From positions 59,888 through 123,887 of the forward strand of contig JACRMN010000011.1 in assembly GCA_016214955.1 (NCBI GenBank): a stretch of 64,000 bases of DNA, given 5' to 3'. The notes under the pieces were generated by a model, which was not told the origin of the DNA, did not search any database, and was given only the letters and a program-made list of their open reading frames with translations. This stretch comes from Deltaproteobacteria bacterium. GTDB taxonomy: Bacteria; Myxococcota; Myxococcia; Myxococcales; Anaeromyxobacteraceae. Position numbers and translations under genes: made by a program. Numbering within the stretch: position 1 is the first letter of the stretch; every line of letters starts with the position of its first letter. Positions 53,926 through 62,233 of the stretch are shown here, piece after piece.

Positions 53926-55731
53926 ATGGCCCCCAACGACCCGGTCTCGTACGTCCGTTCCCTGGCGCCCTTTCACGCCCTCCCCGAGGCGCTTTTCGGC
54001 GAGGTGGCGTCGACGCTCGAGGTGGGCCTCTACGAGGCGGGCGAGATGCTGGCGGAGGTGGGGGTGAAGCCGCTCCGCCACCTCTACGTGATCCGCAAGG
54101 GCGCGGTGCGGCTGGAGCGCGAGGGCAAGGGGCTCCAGCTCCTCGAGGAGGGGGAGATCTTCGGCTACACCTCGCTCCTCACCGGGAAGGCCACGCTCGA
54201 CGTCCGCGTCGAGGAGGACCTGCTCGCCTACCGCTTCCCGGGCGAGGTCTTCCAGCGCCTCCTCGCCGACGCCCGCTTCGCGGCCCACTTCGCCGTCGGG
54301 CTCTCGGAGCGGCTCAAGGCCAGCCTGGAGCACTCGGCGGTGGCCACCTTCCAGACCGACCTCGGCGCCCCGGTGTCCGAGCTGGTGCGGCGCGAGGCGG
54401 TGTGGGTCGACCCGGGCATCACCGTGGGCGACGCGGCCCGGGTGATGCGGCGCGAGAACATCTCCTCGGTGCTGGTGCGCTCCGACCCGCCCGGCATCCT
54501 CACCGACCGCGACCTGCGCAACCGCGTCCTGGCGGCCGGCCTGGGAGCCGGCGCCCCCATCGAGGGAATCTTCACGCGGCAGCTCCTGACCGTGGACGCC
54601 GCCACCCCGATCCACGACGCCTGGCGGCTCCTGCTCGACGCCCGCATCCACCACTTCCCGGTGACCCGCGCCGGCGTCATCTCCGGCGTCTACACCTCCA
54701 CCGACCTCCTGCGCTGCAGCGTCTCCGGGCCCGTGGCCATGCTCCGCGGCGTCGAGCGACTCGCCTCGCGGGATGCGCTCCCGGGCTACGCCGATCGCAT
54801 GACCGAGATGGTCTCGGCGCTGCTGGCCGGAGGCCTCGAGGCCACGGTGATCGCCGGCCTGGTGGCGCGGCTCAACGACGCCCTGCTGCGCCCCATCCTG
54901 CGCTGGGCCGAGGCCGACCTGGGGCCGCCGCCGGCCCCCTACGCCTGGATCGTCTTCGGCTCGGAGGGGCGGATGGAGCAGACCCTGCTCACCGACCAGG
55001 ACAACGCCCTGGTGTACGCCGACGCGGGCGCGAGCCAGGCCGACTGGTTCCGGCGCTTCGCCGAGCTCGTCAACGCCGACCTGGTGGCGGCGGGGTTCCC
55101 CGTATGCCCGGGCGGCTTCATGGCGCGCAGCTGGCACGGGACGCTCACCTCCTGGGCGGAGCGCTTCCGCGGCTGGATCGAGGTTCCCACTCCGCAGGCC
55201 CTGCTGGTGGCCTCGATCTTCTTCGACTTCCGGCGCGTGGGGGGCACCCTCGACCTCTCGCCGCTCGAGGAGCTGGTGGCCGCCGCCGGGGCCCGGCCCG
55301 TCTTCCTCAAGCTGCTGGCCCAGGACGCGCTGCGCTTCCGGCCGCCCCCGGGGCTGCTGCTGCGGCTGCGGGGGAAGTCGTCGGAGGTGGATCTCAAGCT
55401 CCACGGCATCTCCCCCATCGTGTTCCTCACGCGGTGCTACGCCCTGGAGAGCGGGATCACGGAGCGCCCGACCCTGGAGCGGCTGGCGGCGGCGGTCCGC
55501 GCCGGGAAGCTCGACGCCGCCGACGAGTCCCGGGTGGCCGAGGCCTACCGCTTCCTGCTGGGCCTGCGGCTGCGGCTCCAGCTCCGCATGGCGGTGGCCC
55601 ACAAGCCGGTGACCAACGCGGTGCGGATGTCCGAGCTCTCGGCCATGGAGCGCAGCCGCGTGCGCGACGTCTTCCACGCCATCCGGAGCTGGCAGGAGGG
55701 CGGCGCCTACCAGTTCAAGGCCGAGGCCTAG
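53926..55731 (+). CDS. DUF294 protein: cNMP-binding, CBS pair and nucleotidyltransferase
   Basis: 601 residues. Domain order: cyclic-nucleotide-binding domain (about 15-130, HLYVIRKGAVRLER and EGEIFGYTSLLTGKA), two CBS domains (about 150-265, VRSDPPGILTDRDLRNRVL and HFPVTRAGVISGVYTSTDL), then the DUF294 putative nucleotidyltransferase (about 340-450) with WIVFGSEGRMEQTLLTDQDNAL, which carries the GS and DxD residues, and the helical DUF294 C-domain. It is like GlnD-type nucleotidyltransferases in fold. Such genes are common next to DUF4212 symporters; the target is unknown. Its 3' end overlaps that of the convergent MFS gene by 17 bases. Confidence 0.92.
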   Translation: MAPNDPVSYVRSLAPFHALPEALFGEVASTLEVGLYEAGEMLAEVGVKPLRHLYVIRKGAVRLEREGKGLQLLEEGEIFGYTSLLTGKATLDVRVEEDLLAYRFPGEVFQRLLADARFAAHFAVGLSERLKASLEHSAVATFQTDLGAPVSELVRREAVWVDPGITVGDAARVMRRENISSVLVRSDPPGILTDRDLRNRVLAAGLGAGAPIEGIFTRQLLTVDAATPIHDAWRLLLDARIHHFPVTRAGVISGVYTSTDLLRCSVSGPVAMLRGVERLASRDALPGYADRMTEMVSALLAGGLEATVIAGLVARLNDALLRPILRWAEADLGPPPAPYAWIVFGSEGRMEQTLLTDQDNALVYADAGASQADWFRRFAELVNADLVAAGFPVCPGGFMARSWHGTLTSWAERFRGWIEVPTPQALLVASIFFDFRRVGGTLDLSPLEELVAAAGARPVFLKLLAQDALRFRPPPGLLLRLRGKSSEVDLKLHGISPIVFLTRCYALESGITERPTLERLAAAVRAGKLDAADESRVAEAYRFLLGLRLRLQLRMAVAHKPVTNAVRMSELSAMERSRVRDVFHAIRSWQEGGAYQFKAEA

Positions 55732-56875
55732 GGCCGGGCTGCACCAGCGCCACGGCGAGCAGCAGGGCCACGAGCTCCGCGACCGCGGCCCAGCCGAAGA
55801 GCGGCGCCGCCGAGCCGTAGCTGTCGTAGCCCAGGCCGGAGAGCTGGTACCCGACGACGTTGCCGCCGGCGAAGACCAGCCCGGAGAAGAGCGCCTGGCC
55901 GGTGGCCCGCAGCCGCGCCGGCACCAGCTGCCCCATGGCGCGGACGCTGGCGCCCCAGAACAGGCCGAAGGTGAAGGCGTGGAGGAGCTGCACCGCCACC
56001 AGCAGCGGCGCCGAGCCGAGCCGCCACACCAGCAGCCAGCGCACCGCCGAGACGGCGAAGGAGACGGCGTACAGGGTGCGGGTGGAGTGGGCCTCGAAGC
56101 GCGGGAAGGCGAGCAGCGCCAGGATCTCGGCGCCCACCCCTACCGCCATCGCCAGGCCGGCGATCCAGGAGGGCTGGCCGAGGTCGCGCACGTAGACGCC
56201 GAGGAAGACGTGGAACGGCGCGGCCGCGCCCCAGTGCACCGCGGCGGCGAGGAGGAGCCCGAGCAGCCTCCGGTCGGAGAGCAGCGCCCGCAGGTCGGCG
56301 AGGCGGGGCCGCTCGCCGCCGGGCGGCAGCACCGGCAGGCGCCGGGCCAGGAGCGCGTAGCCGGCCACGCAGGCGACGAAGGCCAGCGGGACGAGGGGAT
56401 CGGCGGGCCGGTTGCCGCGGGCGCTCAGCGCCACGCCCAGGGCGAGCGCCAGGGCGATGTAGCCCACCGAGCCGAAGAGCCGGATGCGGGCGTAGGAGAG
56501 GCGGGGGTCGGCGGCCACCAGCTCCATCGAGACCGAGTCCACCAGCGGCACCACCGAGCGGTCGGCCAGGGCGAGGAAGAGCATCACCGCGCCGACGGCC
56601 AGCGGCGTGCGGGCCCAGGGCAGGAAGGCGGCGGCCGCCACCGCCCAGACCGCCGCGATCCGCAGCGCCCGGGCCGGCGAGCCCAGCCTGTCGGCCACCG
56701 CCGCCCAGGCAAGCGCCGCGGGGGCGGCCACCAGCGGCCCCACCATCTGGACGTTGCCGATCTGCTCGCCGGTGAAGCCCATGCCCCGCAGGTAGGCGGC
56801 GAAGAAGGGCAGGTAGGCGCCCACGCTCCCGTAGTAGAGGAAGTAGAAGAGGCGAAGGCGGCTCTGGGGCGACAT
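55715..56875 (-). CDS. MFS transporter (MFS_1-like/PPP family)
   Basis: 386 residues with 12 predicted helices. The start SRLRLFYFLYYGSVGAYLPF and the later GMGFTGEQIGNVQMVGPLVA are typical of the MFS_1-like group that includes 3-phenylpropionate and nucleoside carriers. Charged loops are short. ATG 56875. The substrate is not known. It is divergent from the nucleotidyltransferase gene, 43 bases between starts. Confidence 0.86.
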   Translation of the reverse strand: MSPQSRLRLFYFLYYGSVGAYLPFFAAYLRGMGFTGEQIGNVQMVGPLVAAPAALAWAAVADRLGSPARALRIAAVWAVAAAAFLPWARTPLAVGAVMLFLALADRSVVPLVDSVSMELVAADPRLSYARIRLFGSVGYIALALALGVALSARGNRPADPLVPLAFVACVAGYALLARRLPVLPPGGERPRLADLRALLSDRRLLGLLLAAAVHWGAAAPFHVFLGVYVRDLGQPSWIAGLAMAVGVGAEILALLAFPRFEAHSTRTLYAVSFAVSAVRWLLVWRLGSAPLLVAVQLLHAFTFGLFWGASVRAMGQLVPARLRATGQALFSGLVFAGGNVVGYQLSGLGYDSYGSAAPLFGWAAVAELVALLLAVALVQPGPRPRP

Positions 56876-56918
56876 CTGGTAGCCTCGCTCCTACCATGGA
56901 CGCGGGCCGCGGGCGGAG

Positions 56919-57956
56919 GTGACGAGGGTGGCCGAGCCGGTGGGGATGGTGCTGTGCGCCGGCCTGGGCACGCGGCTGCGGCCGCTGACCGAGCGGCTGC
57001 CCAAGCCGGCGGTTCCGCTCTGCGGCCTGCCGCTGGTGCGCTGGCCGCTGGCGCTCCTGGCCGCCGCCGGGGTCCGCCGCGCGGTGGTGAACCTGCACCA
57101 CCTGCCGCGCGAGATGGAGCGGGCGGCGCGCACCTCGGCCGAGGCGCTGGGCCTGTCGCTCTCGGTCTCGGAGGAGCCGGTGCTGGCCGGGACCGGCGGG
57201 GCGCTGCGCGAGGCGCGGCGGCTGCTGCGCGACGCCAGCGAGATCCTGCTCCTCAACGGCGACGTGCTCTTCGCCGCCGACCTGGCCTCGGCCCGCGCCG
57301 CGCACCGGCGCTCCGGGGCCCTGGCCACCATGCTGCTCGCCCCCATGCCCCCGGGCACCGCCTACGCCGCGGTGGAGGCCGACGACGGGCTGGCGGTGCG
57401 GCGCATCGCCGGCCGCTTCGGGCCCGGCGGGCAGGAGCTCGCGCCCTGGCACTTCACCGGATACCACGTCCTCTCGCCGGCGCTCCTCGACGCGGTGCCG
57501 GCGCTGCCCTTCGACTGCGACGTGAACCGGCACGTCTACCCGCGGCTCATGGACGGCCGCATCCGCGGCCACGTGGACCGCGGCTACTGGAACGACCTCG
57601 GGAGCCCGGCCGGCTACCTGCGGGCGCACTCCGACCTGCTGGAGGGGCGCATCGACGGGGCGCGCTTCCCCGGCGCCGATCCCCTGGCCGCCCTCCGGCC
57701 CTCCGGCCCCGGCCTGTGGCTGGGCGAGGGGGCGGTGGTGGAGCCGGGCGCGGTGCTGCGAGCGCCGGCGGCGGTCGGCGCCGGGACCCGGGTGGTGGCA
57801 GGGGCCACGGTGGGCCCGCGGGCCTTCGTGGGCGGCGACTGCGCCGTGGGGGCGGGCGCCCGGGTGGAGGAGGCGGTGGTCTGGGACGGCACCGTGCTGC
57901 CGGCCGGCGAGCGGCTCCAGGGGGCGGTGGCCGCCGGGCCGCTGCGGGCCCGGTAG
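56919..57956 (+). CDS. Sugar-1-phosphate nucleotidyltransferase (MurU-like)
   Basis: 345 residues. The start is GTG 56919, or GTG 56928, which fits better with GGAGG at 56914. The nucleotidyltransferase domain has GLGTRLRPLTERLPKPAVPL, LLLNGDVLF (metal Asp) and GYWNDLGSPAGYLRAHSDLL. From about residue 265 there are hexapeptide repeats (GEGAVVEPGAVL, GAGTRVVAGATVGP) as a short left-handed beta helix, which Pseudomonas MurU lacks. MurNAc-1-P uridylyl- or another sugar-nucleotide transferase. It could complement the AmgK-like kinase at 36263. Confidence 0.85.
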   Translation: MTRVAEPVGMVLCAGLGTRLRPLTERLPKPAVPLCGLPLVRWPLALLAAAGVRRAVVNLHHLPREMERAARTSAEALGLSLSVSEEPVLAGTGGALREARRLLRDASEILLLNGDVLFAADLASARAAHRRSGALATMLLAPMPPGTAYAAVEADDGLAVRRIAGRFGPGGQELAPWHFTGYHVLSPALLDAVPALPFDCDVNRHVYPRLMDGRIRGHVDRGYWNDLGSPAGYLRAHSDLLEGRIDGARFPGADPLAALRPSGPGLWLGEGAVVEPGAVLRAPAAVGAGTRVVAGATVGPRAFVGGDCAVGAGARVEEAVVWDGTVLPAGERLQGAVAAGPLRAR

Positions 57957-57958
57957 CG

Positions 57959-58726
57959 CTAGAGCTGCTGCGCCAGCACGCAGGTGACGTTGTCGAGGCC
58001 GCCGGCGGCGTTGGCGGCGTCGACGAGCGCCTGGGCGGTGCGGCGCAGGTCGGTGCGGCCGGCGCGGATGGTCTCGGCCATCTGCGCCTCGGCCACCATG
58101 CCCGAGAGGCCGTCGCAGCAGAGCAGGATCACGTCGCCCTCCTGCAGCTCCAGCCGGCGCAGGTCGGCCTCCACGGTGTCGCGCATGCCCAGCGCCCGCA
58201 CGATGACGTTCTTGTGCGGGAAGGCCGCGACCTCCTCGGGCGTGAGCGCCTTGAGGCGCAGCACGTCGTTGAGGAGCGAGTGGTCCTCGGTGAGCCGGGT
58301 GAGGGTGCCCTTGCGGAACAGGTAGGCGCGGCTGTCGCCCACGTGGGCCACGAGCAGCTCGCGGCCGGCGCCGGTGAAGAAGGCGCCCACCACGGTGGTG
58401 CCCATGCCCCGCAGCCGGTCGTCGGCGGCGGCCCGCTCCCGCACCCGGAGGTTGGCCACGCGGATCGAGGCCAGGAAGCGGTTCTCGGCAGGCCCCAGGG
58501 TGCGCTCCTCGGCGAACGGCCAGGTGGCGTCGGCGTCGCGGCCGGTGAGCCGGAAGAACTCGGCCATCTCCTCCACCGCCACCCGGGCCGCCACCTCGCC
58601 CGAGGCGTGGCCGCCCAGCCCGTCGGCGACGCAGAAGAGCCCCTCCTCGGGCAGGAGCAGGAACGCGTCCTGGTTGACGGTCCGCTTGAGCCCGACGTGG
58701 GTCTGCCCTGCGAAGGCGAAGCGCAT
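57959..58726 (-). CDS. PP2C-type Ser/Thr protein phosphatase
   Basis: 255 residues. PPM motifs in order: RTVNQDAFLL, VADGLGGHASGEVAA, AHVGDSRAYLFR, LLCCDGLSGMV and GGLDNVTCVLAQQL; all metal-binding Asp are in place. It would reverse kinases of the Hanks type, of which two are in this window (23511 and 45358). No added domain. It ends 2 bases from the end of the convergent nucleotidyltransferase gene. Confidence 0.95.
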   Translation of the reverse strand: MRFAFAGQTHVGLKRTVNQDAFLLLPEEGLFCVADGLGGHASGEVAARVAVEEMAEFFRLTGRDADATWPFAEERTLGPAENRFLASIRVANLRVRERAAADDRLRGMGTTVVGAFFTGAGRELLVAHVGDSRAYLFRKGTLTRLTEDHSLLNDVLRLKALTPEEVAAFPHKNVIVRALGMRDTVEADLRRLELQEGDVILLCCDGLSGMVAEAQMAETIRAGRTDLRRTAQALVDAANAAGGLDNVTCVLAQQL

Positions 58727-58776
58727 CGAGATCCTCTGTCCAATCTACGGGCGCGATCCACCCACCGTCAACGGCA

Positions 58777-59721
58777 TCACCCGGAAAGCACGACCTCGGC
58801 CAACGGACCGGCGGCCACCTCCAGCCCCCCGGGGGCGACGAAGAGATCGCCGTCCAGGGTGTAGCGCACCTCGCGCCCTTCGACGAGCAGGCTGCGGGCC
58901 ACCGCGTCCACCGCCAGGGGCCGGCGCCAGGGCCGGCCCAGGTAGACCGCCGGCATGCGCAGCGCCAGGTGGGTGGCGGAGCCGGTGACGCCCACCGCGT
59001 GGAAGAAGCCCGGCTGCTCGCCGCAGCGCCCCAGCGGGGCGAAGCCGAAGCCGATCTGGGGGACGGCCCCGGCCACCACCGAGAGGTAGGCGTCGGCCGG
59101 CCACTCGTCGCCGTCGGCTGCCACCCGCAAGGGCTCGAGGCGCGTCATCGCCGCCGCGAAGCGCCCGCCCACCGCCGCCGAGAGCGCCGTGCGCAGGAGG
59201 AGCAGCAGCGCCCGTCCGGCGGTGGCGTGGCCGGTGGCGTACCAGGCCTCCAGGAAAGAGACGGCGATGCCGGTGCCGAAGAGGAAGCCGAGCTTGCGCT
59301 CGCTGCCCTCGGCCGACACACGGAGCAGGTCGCGCTCCACCGCCAGCAGGGGCTGGCGGGCGGCGCGGCGGGCCAGCACCCTCTCCAGCGCCACCTCGGG
59401 CGCGGCCCGGTGGCCGTGGCAGGTGGCCACCGTGTTCATGGCCCCGCCCCGTAGCGGCAGGAGGTGGGGCCAGGGCCGGCTTCCCCACTCCCGCTCCACG
59501 GCGGTCACCACGCGGTGCAGGGTGCCGTCGCCGCCGTTCACGGCCAGCAGGTCGACGCCGGCGCGGCGCATCTCGGCCAGCGCCTGGGCCAGCTCCTCGG
59601 GCGTCTCGGCCCGGCGCAGCAGGCCGGCCTCCCCCAGCAGCCGCTCCAGGTGCGCCGCTGCCTCCGGGTGTTGCCGGTTGCGGTGCGCGCGCGGATTGCT
59701 CACGATGCCGATCCCGGCCAT
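58777..59721 (-). CDS. Diacylglycerol kinase-family lipid kinase (YegS-like)
   Basis: 314 residues from ATG 59721, chosen because GIGIVSNPRAHRNR is the usual family start; the frame is open upstream. Signature VNGGDGTLHRVVTAV (GGDGT nucleotide loop) and the second-domain parts PLRGGAMNTVATCHG, LGFLFGTGIAVSFLE and YTLDGDLF. Makes phosphatidic acid from diacylglycerol or phosphorylates a related lipid. Its start codon overlaps that of trmL head to head. Confidence 0.9.
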   Translation of the reverse strand: MAGIGIVSNPRAHRNRQHPEAAAHLERLLGEAGLLRRAETPEELAQALAEMRRAGVDLLAVNGGDGTLHRVVTAVEREWGSRPWPHLLPLRGGAMNTVATCHGHRAAPEVALERVLARRAARQPLLAVERDLLRVSAEGSERKLGFLFGTGIAVSFLEAWYATGHATAGRALLLLLRTALSAAVGGRFAAAMTRLEPLRVAADGDEWPADAYLSVVAGAVPQIGFGFAPLGRCGEQPGFFHAVGVTGSATHLALRMPAVYLGRPWRRPLAVDAVARSLLVEGREVRYTLDGDLFVAPGGLEVAAGPLAEVVLSG

Positions 59722-60220
59722 GACCGCGCTCGTTCCTCCCGACCCCCCGCTCCAGGTGGTGCTGGTCTCCCCGCAGATCCCGCCCAACACCGGCAACGTG
59801 GCCCGGACCTGCGCCGTGACCGGCTCCCGCCTGCACCTCGTCGGCCCGCTGGCCTTCGACCTCGGCGACAGCGCGCTGCGACGCGCCGGGCTCGACTACT
59901 GGCGCGACGTCGCGCCCGAGGTGTACCACGACTGGCCCGACTTCGAGGCCCGGGCGCTGCGCGGCGCGGCCGGGAAGCTGCACCTCTTCACCGCGCGCGC
60001 CGGCCACAGCGCCTTCGACGCCGACTACGCGCCCGGCGACTTCCTGGTCTTCGGCCAGGAGGAGCTGGGGCTGCCGCCGGCCCTGCTGGCAGCCTGGCCC
60101 GAGCGCTGCCGCGCGCTCCCCATGCGCGTGGGACAGCGCAGCCTCAACCTGGCGGTGGCAGCCGGTATCGCCGTCTACGAGGCGATCCGGGTGGTGACGC
60201 GCTACAATCGCGCGCGGTGA
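59720..60220 (+). CDS. trmL: tRNA 2'-O-methyltransferase TrmL (SPOUT family)
   Basis: 166 residues from ATG 59720; GTG 59756 would fit the family length too. SPOUT/TrmL motifs: SPQIPPNTGNVARTCAVTG, LHLVGPLAFDLGDSALRRAG, LVFGQEELGLPPALL and MRVGQRSLNLAVAAGIAVYE (trefoil knot). Methylates the wobble ribose of certain leucine tRNAs. The stop overlaps the GTG of the next gene. Confidence 0.92.
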   Translation: MTALVPPDPPLQVVLVSPQIPPNTGNVARTCAVTGSRLHLVGPLAFDLGDSALRRAGLDYWRDVAPEVYHDWPDFEARALRGAAGKLHLFTARAGHSAFDADYAPGDFLVFGQEELGLPPALLAAWPERCRALPMRVGQRSLNLAVAAGIAVYEAIRVVTRYNRAR

Positions 60221-62196
60221 GCATCTCCTTCCTGCATGAGCCGGGGGACCTGGCGCGCATCCCGTTCGCCGCGGTCCTCATCGAGGCGCTCAACCTCCGG
60301 GCCACCGGCACGTTGCTCGTCGAGCACGACGGCGGCACCTCCAAGATCTTCCTGCGCGACGGCATCCCGGTGGGCGCCCAGTCCTTCGCCGGCTTCAAGC
60401 CGCTCGGGCAGATCCTGATGGCGCGGGGTCGCATCGACCTGGCCATGCTCAACGAGAGCCTGGGCGGCATGGCGGCCACCGGCAAGCGGCAGGGACAGGT
60501 GCTGGTGGAGCTGGGCGCGGTGAGCCAGGAGGAGGTGGACCACGCCCTCTCCGAGCAGCAGGAGGCCTACCTGGGCCGCATCGCCTCGCTGGAGCGCGGC
60601 TCCTTCCGCCTCGACACCCAGAAGCCGGTGCCCGACTGGACCCGCGGTATCCGCATCCAGCCGCTGCGGGCCATCGTCCGCACCCTGGAGAAGCCGCAGG
60701 CCGAGGCGCTGGTGGCCTCGGCGCTGCAGCCGGCCGCCGGCGGCCCGCTGGCGCTGGTCCCCGGCTACGAGCGGCTGGCACCGGCCTTCGGCTGGACCGC
60801 CGCCGAGTCGCGGCTGGTGGAGCGGCTCGGCGGCCTGACCTCGCTGGAGGAGTTCTTCGACGCGCCCGGGGTGCCGCCGGAGCGGGCCCGCGCCGTGCTG
60901 GCGGCGCTCCTGCTCCTGGGCCTGGTGCAGGCCCGCCCCGGCGGTCAGATCGTCGAGACCGTGCCCGGCATCGTGGTGGACCTGGAGGAGCTGGCCGGCG
61001 TCGAGGAGGTGCCGGCCGAGCCGCCGGCCCGGCCCGTCGCCACGCCGCCGCCGGCCCGCTCCGTCGCCACGCCGCCGCCGGCCCGCGCCCCACCCACGCC
61101 GCCCCCCGTCCGCCCTGCAGCCCCGGAGCCCACGCCGCCGCGCCGCTCTCCGCCCCCCGCGCCGTCGCCCTTCGCCCCCTCGCCGCCGCCCGCGTTGTCG
61201 CCGTTCGCCACTCCGCCCCCGGTGCGCCCGGTGCCTTCGCCCACCCGCCCCGCGCCCGCGCCGGGGCGCACGCCCGCCCCGGCTGCCCGCGCCGCCACGC
61301 CGCCCGCCGGCGTCCCCGCCGCCGGGCCCACGCCTCCACACGCGCGCCGCTCCGACCCCGAGGAGGCGCGCCGCAGGCGCCAGCGGCTGCTGCAGCGGGC
61401 CATGCAGAACATGGGCATCGGACCGCTCTCGCGGCCGGCCCCGACGCCGCCGCCGGGGGCCGAGCCCCCGCCGCGCGCCGCCCCCGCCGGCGGGCAGCAA
61501 GCGGCGCCGGCCAGCGCCGAGGAGCGGGAGCTGCGCCGCGGCCTGGAGGCAGTATTCCCCCGCGCCCGCAACGCCGACCTCTTCGCCCGGCTCGGCCTGG
61601 AGCGGGGCGCCACCAGGGAGCAGGTGAAGCAGGCGTATTTCCAGCTGGCCAAGCAGTTCCACCCCGACCGCTTCGCCCAGCCGTCGCTCGCCGACCTCGC
61701 CGAGAAGGTGAAGGAGCTCTTCGCGGCGCTCAACGAGTCCTACGAGACGCTCTACGACGACAAGCGGCGCGCCGAGTGGGTGGCCCGCAACGCCGCCGGC
61801 AAGCCGGCCATGGCCGCCGGCCAGGCGGAGGCGGCCCTGCTCGACTTCCAGAAGGGCGAGGCCTGCCTGCGCACCCGCGACCTGGCCCGGGCCCGCGGCT
61901 TCTTCGAGTCCGCCATCCGCGGCCACGGCCGGCCCGAGTACCTGGCGGCGCTGGCCTGGGTGCTGGCCTTCGACCCCAAGGCGCCCGACAGGGGGCGGGC
62001 CAAGGAGCTCCTCACCCGGGCGCTGCAGGATCCGACCTGCGACCGCGCCGCCTACACCGCCGCGATGGTGGCGCGCGACGAGGGGGACGAGGAGGCCGCC
62101 GAGCGCATGTTCCGCATGGCGCTGCGGGCCAACCCGCGCCACGTCGAGGCCGAGCGCGAGATCCGCCTCATCGAGGCGCGGCGCCGCAAGCGGTGA
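60217..62196 (+). CDS. PATAN (DUF4388)-DnaJ-TPR protein
   Basis: 659 residues from GTG 60217 (GTGA overlap with trmL). N-terminal PATAN domain (about 8-120: LIEALNLRATGTLLVEHDGG, FLRDGIPVGAQSF, LGQILMARGRID). After a winged-helix-like part comes a Pro/Ala-rich linker (about 270-440). A J-domain (about 460-525) has AYFQLAKQFHPDRFAQ with an intact HPD, so it should stimulate DnaK. TPR-like helices end the protein (RARGFFESAIRGHG, AERMFRMALRANPRHVEAE). Family members act in myxobacterial motility, polysaccharide or secretion control; the exact role is unknown. Confidence 0.88.
   Translation: MSISFLHEPGDLARIPFAAVLIEALNLRATGTLLVEHDGGTSKIFLRDGIPVGAQSFAGFKPLGQILMARGRIDLAMLNESLGGMAATGKRQGQVLVELGAVSQEEVDHALSEQQEAYLGRIASLERGSFRLDTQKPVPDWTRGIRIQPLRAIVRTLEKPQAEALVASALQPAAGGPLALVPGYERLAPAFGWTAAESRLVERLGGLTSLEEFFDAPGVPPERARAVLAALLLLGLVQARPGGQIVETVPGIVVDLEELAGVEEVPAEPPARPVATPPPARSVATPPPARAPPTPPPVRPAAPEPTPPRRSPPPAPSPFAPSPPPALSPFATPPPVRPVPSPTRPAPAPGRTPAPAARAATPPAGVPAAGPTPPHARRSDPEEARRRRQRLLQRAMQNMGIGPLSRPAPTPPPGAEPPPRAAPAGGQQAAPASAEERELRRGLEAVFPRARNADLFARLGLERGATREQVKQAYFQLAKQFHPDRFAQPSLADLAEKVKELFAALNESYETLYDDKRRAEWVARNAAGKPAMAAGQAEAALLDFQKGEACLRTRDLARARGFFESAIRGHGRPEYLAALAWVLAFDPKAPDRGRAKELLTRALQDPTCDRAAYTAAMVARDEGDEEAAERMFRMALRANPRHVEAEREIRLIEARRRKR
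61036..61089 (+). repeat. 27-base tandem duplication in the Pro-rich linker
   Basis: Two nearly perfect 27-base units encode VATPPPARS and VATPPPARA. They show the linker grows by slippage; it is in frame and harmless to the coding sequence. Confidence 0.7.
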
Positions 62197-62233
62197 GCAC
62201 CGGGCCGTTTCTTGACGCCCCGGCCCCTCCGGG

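Noticed and set aside
53926..53936. Start of the minus-strand small membrane protein at ATG 53936
   Set aside because: It would overlap the start of the divergent DUF294 gene, and the added residues are Pro/Arg-rich; TTG 53837 has a good ribosome binding site.
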